15,499 nt of DNA from DASTQL01 sp035462845. Its GTDB lineage: Bacteria; Actinomycetota; Actinomycetes; Jiangellales; Jiangellaceae. The notes beneath the pieces were generated by a model that saw only the letters and a list, made by a program, of their open reading frames with translations, was not told the DNA's origin and did not search any database. The DNA is taken from contig DATHTV010000148.1 of NCBI GenBank assembly GCA_035462845.1, forward strand, positions 1-15,499, given 5' to 3'. How positions within the stretch are numbered: position 1 is the first letter of the stretch; every line of letters begins with the position of its first letter. This document shows positions 1 to 8,991 of this stretch, in pieces. A program made the position numbers and the translations under genes.

Positions 1-355
1 CGACGAGCAGCTGTGACAGCTCGTGGGTCCGGGCGGCGACGCCCTCGGCGCGAGCCGCGAGCGCCTCGTCCCCGAACCTGCGGGCGACCATCGCGTGCTG
101 GTGGTGCACCGACCCCACGCAGGACCCGGACGGTGCCACCACCGCCTCGTACGGCTCGAACTGCTGCACGAACCGCCGGACGAGCGGCAGCGCCTCACGC
201 TGGTAGCCGGTGTTGACGTGCATCTGCCCGCAGCAGGTCTGGGCGGGCGGGAACGCGACCTGGTGCCCCAGCCGCTCGAGCAGGGACACGGTCGCCCGGC
301 CGACCGAGGGGAACAGGGTGTCGGCGAGGCAGGTCACGAACAGTGCGATGCGCAC
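1..355 (-). CDS. lutA: LutA-like lactate-oxidation (Fe-S)-linked subunit, 3' end outside window
   Basis: The visible 118 N-terminal residues match the cysteine-rich CCG-domain family of LutA/YkgE, a subunit of the LutABC complex that oxidises L-lactate to pyruvate in the cytoplasm. The sequence opens VRIALFVTCLADTLFP and carries the TCCGQ motif (CCG signature) about 40 residues in, then the APSGSCVG stretch with a further Cys typical of the family. The start is GTG at 355. An in-frame TAG lies two codons upstream and a GAGG ribosome binding site just before it, so no earlier start is possible. The gene lies 50 nt downstream of the AGE isomerase on the same strand and is probably in its operon. 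The 3' half and any lutB/lutC lie beyond the left edge. Glycolate oxidase GlcF-type proteins share the CCG domain, but the N-terminus fits LutA better. Confidence 0.85.
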   Translation of the reverse strand, partial: MRIALFVTCLADTLFPSVGRATVSLLERLGHQVAFPPAQTCCGQMHVNTGYQREALPLVRRFVQQFEPYEAVVAPSGSCVGSVHHQHAMVARRFGDEALAARAEGVAARTHELSQLLV

Positions 356-405
356 GCCCTACCTCACCACGTCGCGTGCTCGGTGCCCAGGTACTGCGTG
401 CACGG

Positions 406-1620
406 TCAACCCAGCAGGCCGCGGGCGAGCGCCGAGGCGAGGCTCGGCGCCGGGGGCAGGCGGGGCAGCAGGGTGGCCTGGACCGCGTGGTAGGCGTCCG
501 GCTTGCCGGCCCACACGCTCGCCGCCGGCCGGTTGGCCGGGTCGAGCTCGTGCCGCCAGGAGCCACCGGCGCGGTCGACGAAGAGCCGCTCGGCGTGGTC
601 CCACCAGGTGGCGGCCCACTCGGCGAAGCGCCGCTCCCCGGTGACCTGGTGGAGCGTCGCGGCCGCGGCGATCGCCTCGGCGACGACCCAGTGGAGGCGG
701 TCACGGACGACCGGCGTGCCGTCCCAGTCGACGGTGTAGACGAACCCCTCGCGGCCGTCGACCGCCCAGCCCTCGCGGACGGCGGTGTCGAAGAGGTGGA
801 CGGCGTCGTCGAGCAGCCACCCCGGCGCGTCGACGCCGGTCGCGGCCCGCACGTGCAGCGCGAGGCGCGACCACTCGAGCAGGTGCCCGATGGTGACGCC
901 GTACGGCCGGAACGGGTGCGCGCGGTCCTCGGTGTTGTACCCGGGCAGCGGCCGCCAGGCCGCGTCGAAGTGCTCGGGCAGGTGCCACCCACCCTCGCGC
1001 GCCCAGCCGTGCACCACGCGCTCGGTGACGCGGGCGGCGCGCTCGCGCCACCGGACGTCCCCGGTGACGTCGGCGGCGGCGAGGAAGGCCTCGACGCCGT
1101 GCATGTTGGCGTTGACCCCGCGGTAGGGCTCCAGGTCCGTCCAGGTGCGGTCCCACACGTCGACGAGGAGACCGTCCGCGTCGCGCCAGAAGCGGGTCTC
1201 GACCACGTCCAGGGCTGTGGCGAGCAGGTCCTCCGCTCCCGGCCGGCCGGCGGCGGCCGCGCTGCTCGCGGCGAGCACTACGAAGGCGTGCTCGTACGCG
1301 CGCTTGTCGGCGCCCACCGGCCCCGTGGCGGTCGCGGACGCGTACCAGCCCCCGTGCCGAGGGTCGCGGAGGACGCCGCCCTCGAGGGCTGCGACCCCGT
1401 GGTCGGCGAGCGCCGCGGCGCCGGGCCGCCCGAGCAGGTGGCCGAGGGAGAACACGTGCGTCATCCGGCAGGTGATCCACGCCTCGATCGGCCGGTCGAG
1501 CTCGGGCCGGCCCGCGTCGTCCAGCCAGGCGAAACCGCCGTCGGGGTGCCTCGACCCCTCGGCGAAGTCCAGCAGACGGTCGAGCTCTGCCGCCAGCCAG
1601 GCGTCGTCGGGGCCGCTCAC
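406..1620 (-). CDS. AGE-family aldose-ketose isomerase, YihS-like (sulfoquinovose/mannose isomerase type)
   Basis: A 404-aa protein of the N-acylglucosamine 2-epimerase superfamily, an alpha/alpha barrel that interconverts aldoses and ketoses through an enediol. Landmarks are R52 in the CRMTH motif, H174 in NANMHG, H246 and E249 in GHLLEWSRL, the HWVVAEAIAA helix, and H378 in GKPDAYHAVQ. These sit almost exactly where E. coli/Salmonella YihS has Arg55, His176, His248, Glu251 and His383, so the active site looks intact. YihS acts on sulfoquinovose and mannose; the substrate here is not decided by these residues. The GTG start at 1620 overlaps the stop of the upstream SDR gene by 4 bp (GTGA), implying translational coupling. 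An upstream in-frame start would only add a low-complexity Arg-rich run, so I rejected it. With the SDR and lutA it forms a plausible sugar-degradation operon. Confidence 0.85.
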   Translation of the reverse strand: MSGPDDAWLAAELDRLLDFAEGSRHPDGGFAWLDDAGRPELDRPIEAWITCRMTHVFSLGHLLGRPGAAALADHGVAALEGGVLRDPRHGGWYASATATGPVGADKRAYEHAFVVLAASSAAAAGRPGAEDLLATALDVVETRFWRDADGLLVDVWDRTWTDLEPYRGVNANMHGVEAFLAAADVTGDVRWRERAARVTERVVHGWAREGGWHLPEHFDAAWRPLPGYNTEDRAHPFRPYGVTIGHLLEWSRLALHVRAATGVDAPGWLLDDAVHLFDTAVREGWAVDGREGFVYTVDWDGTPVVRDRLHWVVAEAIAAAATLHQVTGERRFAEWAATWWDHAERLFVDRAGGSWRHELDPANRPAASVWAGKPDAYHAVQATLLPRLPPAPSLASALARGLLG

Positions 1621-2438
1621 CGCGTTCCGCCGTCCGCCGCGGCCCCGGCGGACGGCCCCCCGGCGGACGGGCCCCCGGCGGCCCAGACCACCTCGGTCCG
1701 CCACCGGTCGGGCGGCCCGTCCGCCTCGGCGACCACGGCCGCGTACTCCGCGGCGATCGCCTCGACCTCGAAGCCGGGCCGGCCGAGGACACCCATGACG
1801 GTCACCGTGGCGACGTGGACCCCGGCGGGGCCGAGCTCGGCAGCGAGGGACAGGACCAGGTTGCGGACGGCCGCCTTCTGCACGCCCACCGCCGCCGACC
1901 AGGTGGAGCCGACCAGAGCCGCCTGCGACCCGGTGACGACGATCGTGCCTCGCCCGGCCGCCCGCATCGCCGGCGCGACCTCCTGGGCCGCAACCAGGAG
2001 CGACCCGACGCTGGTCCGGAACGCCTGCATCAGTCCGTCGTACGGCGTCGCGGTCGCGGGCGCCTCGATGGTCACCGACGGGTTGTGCACGACGACCGTC
2101 GGGTCGCCGAGCCGCTCCCGCACCGCGGCGAAGGCGTCGCGCAGCGCCGCCTCGTCGGCCAGGTCGACCGCCACCGGCAGTGCTGCCGCACCGCCGGCCC
2201 CGGACGCCTTCCCAGAGGTCCCCCTGGATACCTCCCCGGACACCTCCCTGGACACCTCCCTGGAGACCTCCCTGGAGACCTCCCTGGACACCCCCTTGGC
2301 GACCTCGTCGGCGAGAGCTGCCAGCCGGTCCGCCGACCGCGCCATCAGCGCCACCGGGGTCCCGCTCGAAGCCAGGGCGAGGGCGACCGCCCGGCCCAGC
2401 CCCGGCCCGGCGCCCAGGATCACTGCGACCTCACCCAT
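1617..2438 (-). CDS. Atypical SDR-fold oxidoreductase lacking the catalytic Tyr, with a repeat insertion
   Basis: A 273-aa Rossmann-fold protein. The nucleotide-binding motif GAGPGLG is at residues 9-15. The usual NNAG is replaced by HNPS. TGSQAA is in the place of the catalytic Ser strand, but the YxxxK motif reads VGVQK: the Lys is kept and the Tyr is Val. The helix after it (AAVRNLVLSLAAEL) and VHVATVTVMG are ordinary SDR. A related actinobacterial SDR subfamily also lacks this Tyr, as I recall, so it may not be a decayed enzyme. Residues 50-72 are repeats of REVS inserted before the strand LPVAVDLAD; they come from a 12-bp tandem repeat. The ATG at 2438 is chosen because GGGAGGA lies just upstream and the fold starts there; an in-frame ATG at 2477 is less likely. 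It is the first gene of the SDR-isomerase-lutA operon, and its stop overlaps the isomerase start. Confidence 0.8.
   Translation of the reverse strand: MGEVAVILGAGPGLGRAVALALASSGTPVALMARSADRLAALADEVAKGVSREVSREVSREVSREVSGEVSRGTSGKASGAGGAAALPVAVDLADEAALRDAFAAVRERLGDPTVVVHNPSVTIEAPATATPYDGLMQAFRTSVGSLLVAAQEVAPAMRAAGRGTIVVTGSQAALVGSTWSAAVGVQKAAVRNLVLSLAAELGPAGVHVATVTVMGVLGRPGFEVEAIAAEYAAVVAEADGPPDRWRTEVVWAAGGPSAGGPSAGAAADGGTR
2215..2310. repeat. In-frame 12-bp tandem repeat, about 7-8 units, inside the SDR gene
   Basis: On the plus strand the unit is close to GACACCTCCCTG. Units start at 2215, 2227, 2239, 2251, 2263, 2275, 2287 and, degenerate, 2299. Units 2239/2251 are identical to each other, as are 2263/2275. 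Because the unit is 12 bp, changes in copy number keep the frame and only add or remove REVS tetrapeptides in the SDR protein. Confidence 0.95.
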
Positions 2439-2565
2439 GAGTCCTCCCGGGTCTCTCTGCTCGCCCCTGCTGCCCATCGTCGGGCCCGTCCCGTCACGGT
2501 CAGGCCCTCCGCCTCATGTGCGGACGAACCGGCACGACTAGCCTGTGAGGTGGAGGCGAGTGGCC

Positions 2566-3588
2566 ATGACTACCATCCTGACTCCCTCTGGACCCCCAGA
2601 CACAGGTTCCCCCACGTCGGCACGCCACGACCGTCGCCGGATCTGGTTCGTCCTCCTGGCCGTCGCTCTGGCTGTCGCCGTCGCCTTCGGCGTGTGGGCG
2701 TTCCGCTCGAGCGGCGGTGACGACGTCGCCGTGCCGGAGCCGGCGGCACCCGTGCAGCCCGCTCCCGGCGGCGCGGAGGAGCCCGGCAGTGCGGACGAGC
2801 CGGCGGTCGTCCCGCAGCCCTCGGCACCCGGGCAGCCGTCGAGTGCCGCCGCGGACTGCGCTGTGGCACCCGGCCGCGAGTACTACACCGTGGGCGCGAG
2901 TCACCCGTGCTTCCGTGATATGGGTGAGCGCTTCCTGGTCTGGCTGGGTGGCGCGGCCTACCACCAGGGCGGGTCGTACGAGCCGTCCACCGTCTTCTCA
3001 GTCTCGGACGTGGGGAACGTGCGCGCCGTGCAGCTCCTCATGGACGACGTGCCCGACGGCTGGTTCGGGCCGTCCCAGTGGACCCGGCTGATGACCCAGG
3101 GCCCGCCTCCCGTGACGCAGCTGCGCGCGAGCGGCATCGGGCCGCTGTGGTTCGGCATGACCGCCGAGCAGGTCGAGGCGACCGGAGTGGCCAGGGTGCT
3201 TACGACAGAGGAGGGGCCGGTCTTCCTCCAGGTCGAGGGCATCGACGGCGCCGGCTGCTACGCCAAGGAACCGTCCGGTGGCGGTGTGATCACCGCCTTC
3301 CTCACCAGCGACCCCGCAGTGTCCACGCCGGAGGGAGTCACGTCGCGGAGCACGGTCGACCAGGTCCTCGCCGCGTACGCCGGGCGGGTCACGACCCGCG
3401 TACAGCAGGTCACCACGAGCAAGGGCTTCCTGGAGGTTACGCTGTACGTGGTGCCGGACGGCGACTTCGCCCTGGCGATGTGGGCGCCACCCCCGGAGCT
3501 GGGGCCCGACTCGCCGTTGATGCTCGCATCCGGCACGCGGGGCATGGTGGACGACCTGCAGCTGCAGAGCGGCTGGTGCATGGACTGA
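2566..3588 (+). CDS. Single-pass membrane protein with degenerate peptidoglycan-binding-like domain
   Basis: A 340-aa protein. A short basic N-terminus ends in HDRRR and is followed by one hydrophobic segment (residues about 26-46). Next is a Pro/Ala/Glu-rich linker to about residue 100, then an extracellular part. The first extracellular section (about 103-185, ending DGWFGPSQWTRLM) resembles a PG_binding_1 domain, whose C-terminal helix usually reads DGIVGPxTWxxL. The second opens GIGPLWFGMTAEQVEA, a signature I know from secreted actinobacterial lipoproteins and cell-wall proteins, followed by a beta-rich domain. Four Cys lie outside the membrane, so two disulfides are possible. The ATG at 2566 has GGAGG nine nt upstream; GTG codons at 2545 and 2560 are alternatives. 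It is divergent from the SDR operon. Function unknown; a cell-envelope role is inferred. Confidence 0.75.
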   Translation: MTTILTPSGPPDTGSPTSARHDRRRIWFVLLAVALAVAVAFGVWAFRSSGGDDVAVPEPAAPVQPAPGGAEEPGSADEPAVVPQPSAPGQPSSAAADCAVAPGREYYTVGASHPCFRDMGERFLVWLGGAAYHQGGSYEPSTVFSVSDVGNVRAVQLLMDDVPDGWFGPSQWTRLMTQGPPPVTQLRASGIGPLWFGMTAEQVEATGVARVLTTEEGPVFLQVEGIDGAGCYAKEPSGGGVITAFLTSDPAVSTPEGVTSRSTVDQVLAAYAGRVTTRVQQVTTSKGFLEVTLYVVPDGDFALAMWAPPPELGPDSPLMLASGTRGMVDDLQLQSGWCMD

Positions 3589-3621
3589 CCTCCCCACCCC
3601 TCGAGCGGGTCCCCGGCGATA

Positions 3622-3638
3622 CCCCCGGTCGCCGGGGG
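3622..3638 (+). terminator. Short GC hairpin after the membrane protein gene
   Basis: A perfect 7-bp stem (CCCCCGG / CCGGGGG) with a TCG loop lies 34 nt after the stop. There is no T-run, which is common in high-GC actinomycetes. It is a weak candidate because such short stems also arise by chance at this GC content. Confidence 0.35.
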
Positions 3639-3786
3639 CCTCGCGGTACGCGGAGAAGCGTTGCCCGGACGGATCGCGCGGCGGCCGCCCTGCCGCGGTG
3701 GCGGCCGGGCTGGGCTGAGGGCCCGGCCGGCGGCGGCCCTCCCGGGCTGAGGGCCGTCCTCGCCGGGGACGGTGCATGATCGCCCC

Positions 3787-4455
3787 ATGAGCTCCGCGTC
3801 CGTGACCCCGGGCACTCCCGACCCCACCCCGTCGCCGATCGACCCCGGCCGGGCCGCCGTGCTCGCGCTGCACTGGCAGGTCAACGTCGTGCGCCCGCAG
3901 GGGTTCTTCGGGGCGATGCTGGCAGCGCCGGTGGCGGCGTCCGGAGTGCTCGCCCGCGCGCGTTCCTTCCACGTCGCCGCGCGGGAGGCGGGGGTGCCCG
4001 TGGTGTTCACCCGGTTCACGGTCCCCGAGGGAGAGGGCGCGCTGGTCCGGAACACGGCCTTCATGTCCGCCGTCGGCGACGCGCAGGAGGCCTTCCGGCC
4101 GGATGCGGACGGGGCGGCCGTCGTCGACGACGTCGGTCACGACCCCGGCGTCGACGAGGTCAGCGACAACCAGCGGCTCTCCGGGCTGTCCGCGACCGAC
4201 CTCCCCGACCGGCTGGCCGCCCGCGGGGTGGACACCCTGCTGATCACGGGCGTGGCCACGAACCTGACCGTCGAGCAGACCGCCCGGCACGCGACAGAGC
4301 TCGGCTTCACCGTGCACGTGGTCAGCGACTGCGTGGCCACGGTCGACGAGGCGGTGCACGCCGCCTCGCTGGCCAACCTCGACCTCGTGACGGCCGGGTG
4401 CTGGACCGCCGCGGACGTCCTGGCCGCGCTGGGTGCCGCCGCGAGCCCCTCGTGA
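3787..4455 (+). CDS. Isochorismatase-fold protein with all three catalytic positions substituted
   Basis: A 222-aa protein of the cysteine hydrolase/isochorismatase superfamily. The core strand AVLALHWQVNVV aligns with the family's ALLVIDMQNDF, the middle has TDLPDRLAARGVDTLLITGVATN, and the end has GFTVHVVSDCVAT. Active members use an Asp-Lys-Cys triad. Here the Asp position is H29, the Lys position is N128 (DNQR for the usual KxR) and the nucleophile position is T161 (NLTVEQTA for NxCVExTA). EntB/PhzD-type isochorismatases also lack the Cys but keep the Asp. Hydrolase activity therefore looks unlikely; binding, regulation or different chemistry are open. The ATG at 3787 has no good ribosome binding site; a GTG at 3772 would add five residues, and leaderless translation is possible. 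The gene is convergent with the SDR gene at 4513. Confidence 0.8.
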   Translation: MSSASVTPGTPDPTPSPIDPGRAAVLALHWQVNVVRPQGFFGAMLAAPVAASGVLARARSFHVAAREAGVPVVFTRFTVPEGEGALVRNTAFMSAVGDAQEAFRPDADGAAVVDDVGHDPGVDEVSDNQRLSGLSATDLPDRLAARGVDTLLITGVATNLTVEQTARHATELGFTVHVVSDCVATVDEAVHAASLANLDLVTAGCWTAADVLAALGAAASPS

Positions 4456-4512
4456 GGGTGGCCTGAGCCGACCGCTGAGTGAGCGCCGGTCACCGCGGCT
4501 CCGCGCCGCGCC

Positions 4513-5331
4513 TCAGCGCAGGTACGAGGCGCCGTTGAGGTCGAGCACGGTCCCCGAGGCCCACTCCGCCTCGGGCGAGGCGAGGAACAGCACCGCCGCC
4601 GCGACCTCGGCCGGCTCGGCGACCCGGCCGAACGGGCTCTGGCCGCGGACCTCGTCGCCCCGCGGACCGGCCAGCGTGGCCGCCGCCATGTCGGTGGCCA
4701 CGAAGCCGGGGGCCACGGACGTCACCGCGATGCCCTCCGGCCCGAGGTCGCGGGCCAGGGACTGGCCGAGCGAGTGCACGCCCGCCTTGGTCGCGCCGTA
4801 GGCGGGGACCCTGGGCTCCCCCCGGTAGGCCCCGCGCGAGCCGATGTTGACGACCCGCCCGCGGGGAACGCCCGCAGCGGGCTCCGTGCCGATCATGTGC
4901 CGGACGACGCAGTAGGTCACGTTGGCCGTCCCGAGCAGGTTGACGTCGACCGTGCGCCGCCACGCCGCCACCCACTCCTCGTACGAGCTCTCGCCGAGCC
5001 GGTGGCCGAGGCGCCGGTCGGGCGCGGCGGGGTCGTCGTCGTACACGGCGGCGTTGTTCACGAGGACGTCCACCCGGCCCAGGCCGGCCACGGCGGCCTC
5101 GACCATGGGGGGCGCCGCGGCGGGGTCCCCCAGGTCGGCCCGGACCAGCAGGTGGCCGTCGCCCGGCAGGGCCGCCAGCACCGCCTCGGCGCGGTCGCGC
5201 GCACCGCGGAAGTGGACGGCGACCCGGTCGCCTCGGGCGGCGAAGGCGGCGGCCACGGCCGCGCCGATGCCCCGGGAGGCGCCGGTCACCAGGACGCCGC
5301 GGGAGGGCCGGGCGGGGGAGGAGTCCGTCAC
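4513..5331 (-). CDS. Classical SDR, FabG-like 3-oxoacyl-ACP reductase family oxidoreductase
   Basis: A 272-aa classical short-chain dehydrogenase. The cofactor motif TGASRGIG is at residues 16-23, followed by LVNNAA. The catalytic Ser is S165 in NIGSRGAY and the YGATK motif gives Y178 and K182. APGFVATDM and the C-terminal ASGTVLDLNGASYL complete the fold. All catalytic residues are present, so it should reduce a carbonyl or oxidise an alcohol with NAD(P)(H). The substrate cannot be told, and nothing around it suggests fatty acid synthesis. The start is GTG at 5331 with no clear ribosome binding site; a TAGGCT -10-like box about 10 nt upstream suggests a leaderless transcript. It is divergent from clpC across a 217-bp gap. 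Arrangement with the isochorismatase-fold gene is tail to tail. Confidence 0.85.
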   Translation of the reverse strand: MTDSSPARPSRGVLVTGASRGIGAAVAAAFAARGDRVAVHFRGARDRAEAVLAALPGDGHLLVRADLGDPAAAPPMVEAAVAGLGRVDVLVNNAAVYDDDPAAPDRRLGHRLGESSYEEWVAAWRRTVDVNLLGTANVTYCVVRHMIGTEPAAGVPRGRVVNIGSRGAYRGEPRVPAYGATKAGVHSLGQSLARDLGPEGIAVTSVAPGFVATDMAAATLAGPRGDEVRGQSPFGRVAEPAEVAAAVLFLASPEAEWASGTVLDLNGASYLR

Positions 5332-5364
5332 CCGGGCAGCCTAGGGGGAGCGCACCGCCGCGGC

Positions 5365-5381
5365 GTTCGCTGGTGGCGTAC
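5365..5381 (+). promoter_or_regulatory. Candidate ClgR operator upstream of clpC
   Basis: The 17 bases GTTCGCTGGTGGCGTAC match the actinobacterial ClgR recognition pattern GTTCGC-N5-GCG and form a near-perfect dyad (GTTCGC against GCGTAC, one mismatch). ClgR is a known activator of Clp protease genes including clpC, which starts 168 bp downstream. The site is also 34 bp upstream of the divergent SDR gene, so it could act there instead. Confidence 0.6.
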
Positions 5382-5477
5382 GCCCTGGGCCGGCCGGAAC
5401 AGCAGGTGGTGCACTGGAGGTTGTCACGGCGGTCACGGACTGGGAACGACGCCGCGCAGGGTCCTCCGAGCCGGGGC

Positions 5478-5483
5478 TAGCAT
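5478..5483 (+). promoter_or_regulatory. Candidate -10 box for clpC
   Basis: TAGCAT fits the TAnnnT pattern of actinobacterial housekeeping promoters and would give a leader of roughly 60 nt before the clpC ATG. I see no convincing -35 at 16-18 bp, which would agree with activator dependence. Confidence 0.35.
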
Positions 5484-5548
5484 GCAGGTACGGCGGGCCG
5501 GGAACGCCCCGGGCACACCCAGACCGCTGCCGGTGAGGAGCGCCAACC

Positions 5549-8056
<2,508 letters not shown>

Positions 8057-8090
8057 CCCGCTCGCCAGATCGACGGTCGACCTGGCTGAC

Positions 8091-8135
8091 AGGGCCCCGG
8101 AGCCGCTCCGTACGAAGGGCGGCACCCGGGGCCCT
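8091..8135 (+). terminator. Long hairpin terminator of clpC
   Basis: A perfect 10-bp outer stem, AGGGCCCCGG with CCGGGGCCCT, encloses an inner 5-bp stem GCCGC/GCGGC with small bulges. It starts 35 nt after the clpC stop. There is no long T-run, as is usual for actinomycete terminators. Together with the hairpin at 8183 it separates two convergent genes. Confidence 0.7.
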
Positions 8136-8182
8136 TCGGCGTCCCCACGGCCGGGCGGCCGGCCACCCAGGCCGTGAGGAGG

Positions 8183-8212
8183 CCTCGCCGGGCTCCGCGG
8201 CGCCCGGCGAGG
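8183..8212 (-). terminator. Hairpin terminator of the peptide operon
   Basis: A perfect 11-bp stem (CCTCGCCGGGC with GCCCGGCGAGG) and an 8-nt loop lie about 15 nt beyond the stop of the last minus-strand gene of the peptide operon. It could also back up clpC termination. Confidence 0.65.
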
Positions 8213-8226
8213 ACCGGCCGGTCCCG

Positions 8227-8991
8227 TCAGCCGGCCGGGTCGAGGTCGACGTCGCGGTGCAGGGTCACCGAGACGCCAGGTGCGGAGCTGCGCGCCACGA
8301 CGGTGCCGTCGGCCTGGGCTTCGGCCCGAGCGTCGACCCGAGCGTCGACCCGAGCGTCGACCGGGGCGGCGAGCGGCGCGTCGGGCACGGGTCCGCGGAG
8401 GGCGCCGCGCCCGGCCGGGCGGCCAGCCTCGACGACCACCTCGGTGACCAGCACCTGGAGCACCTGGTTCGCCAGGTCGTCCACCCGCGCCTGGGCCTCC
8501 AGGGCGCCGAGCCCCGCGCGCTTCACGGACTCCACCTGACGCTTCAGCGCCTTGATCGCGGCAGCGCCCGCCCTCGTCAGGCGCAGGTCACCACCACCGG
8601 CCACGACGAACTGGTACGCCCCGGCGAAGGTCTCGCAGCTGTCGCAGCGCTCGTTCACGGCGACGGCCCGGTTGTCGACGGTCACGTCGCGGGCTCGCCC
8701 GGCCAGCACGACCTGGAACGCGACGGCCGTCGCGGTGCACCCGGTGCACGAGGCGTAGGCGAGAGCCTCGTTGCGGGCGTTCAGCGCCCGAGTCCTCGTC
8801 GTCTCCTGCTGGAACCGGGCCTTGGCCTTGTCGCGGCCGTCTTTCACCACGGTGACGTGGACCTGGTTCACGATGGGCCCCCGGCCGTCGCCGCCGTGCG
8901 CCTGCGCCGGTGGTGCGGGCGCCAGCGACACGGCGAGGGCCAGCACGACGGCGAGGGCCGGTCCTCGCCGGCGCGCCCGACGGGCGCTCAC
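8227..8991 (-). CDS. Secreted protein of unknown function with duplicated CxxC...A[FY]Q module
   Basis: A 254-aa protein with a classical signal peptide: basic SARRARRR, a hydrophobic stretch at 11-24, and an AQA cleavage site at 31/32. The mature part has a segment rich in charged and Gln/Arg residues, then two copies of one 17-residue module. The first starts at C82 (CTGCTATAVAFQVVLAG) and the second at C116 (CDSCETFAGAYQFVVAG). Shared positions are C-x2-C, A-x-A-[FY]-Q-x-V-[LV]-A-G. The two CxxC pairs could be disulfides or a metal site. A helix-prone region follows, then a C-terminal DARV repeat. The GTG start at 8991 overlaps the stop of the M50-ParA gene by 4 bp (GTGA), so the two are translationally coupled. 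I do not recognise a named family. Its place in the operon suggests a partner of the exported peptides, for example a surface receptor, scaffold or chaperone. Confidence 0.75.
   Translation of the reverse strand: MSARRARRRGPALAVVLALAVSLAPAPPAQAHGGDGRGPIVNQVHVTVVKDGRDKAKARFQQETTRTRALNARNEALAYASCTGCTATAVAFQVVLAGRARDVTVDNRAVAVNERCDSCETFAGAYQFVVAGGGDLRLTRAGAAAIKALKRQVESVKRAGLGALEAQARVDDLANQVLQVLVTEVVVEAGRPAGRGALRGPVPDAPLAAPVDARVDARVDARAEAQADGTVVARSSAPGVSVTLHRDVDLDPAG
8325..8360. repeat. Three exact 12-bp direct repeats in the secreted protein gene
   Basis: CCCGAGCGTCGA occurs three times in direct succession (8325, 8337, 8349). On the minus strand it encodes the C-terminal VDAR repeat of the secreted protein. 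Copy-number change would keep the reading frame. Confidence 0.95.

Noticed and set aside
343..2541. Long plus-strand open frame opposite the isomerase and SDR genes
   Set aside because: It is antisense to two genes with clear family motifs; its composition (Arg/Gly/Pro/Val-rich, no domain) is that of a high-GC shadow frame.
5396..5422. GGAAC-N19-GTT, a SigR-like promoter upstream of clpC
   Set aside because: The pattern is short, the -35 deviates from GGAAT and the spacing is at the edge; chance occurrence is likely.
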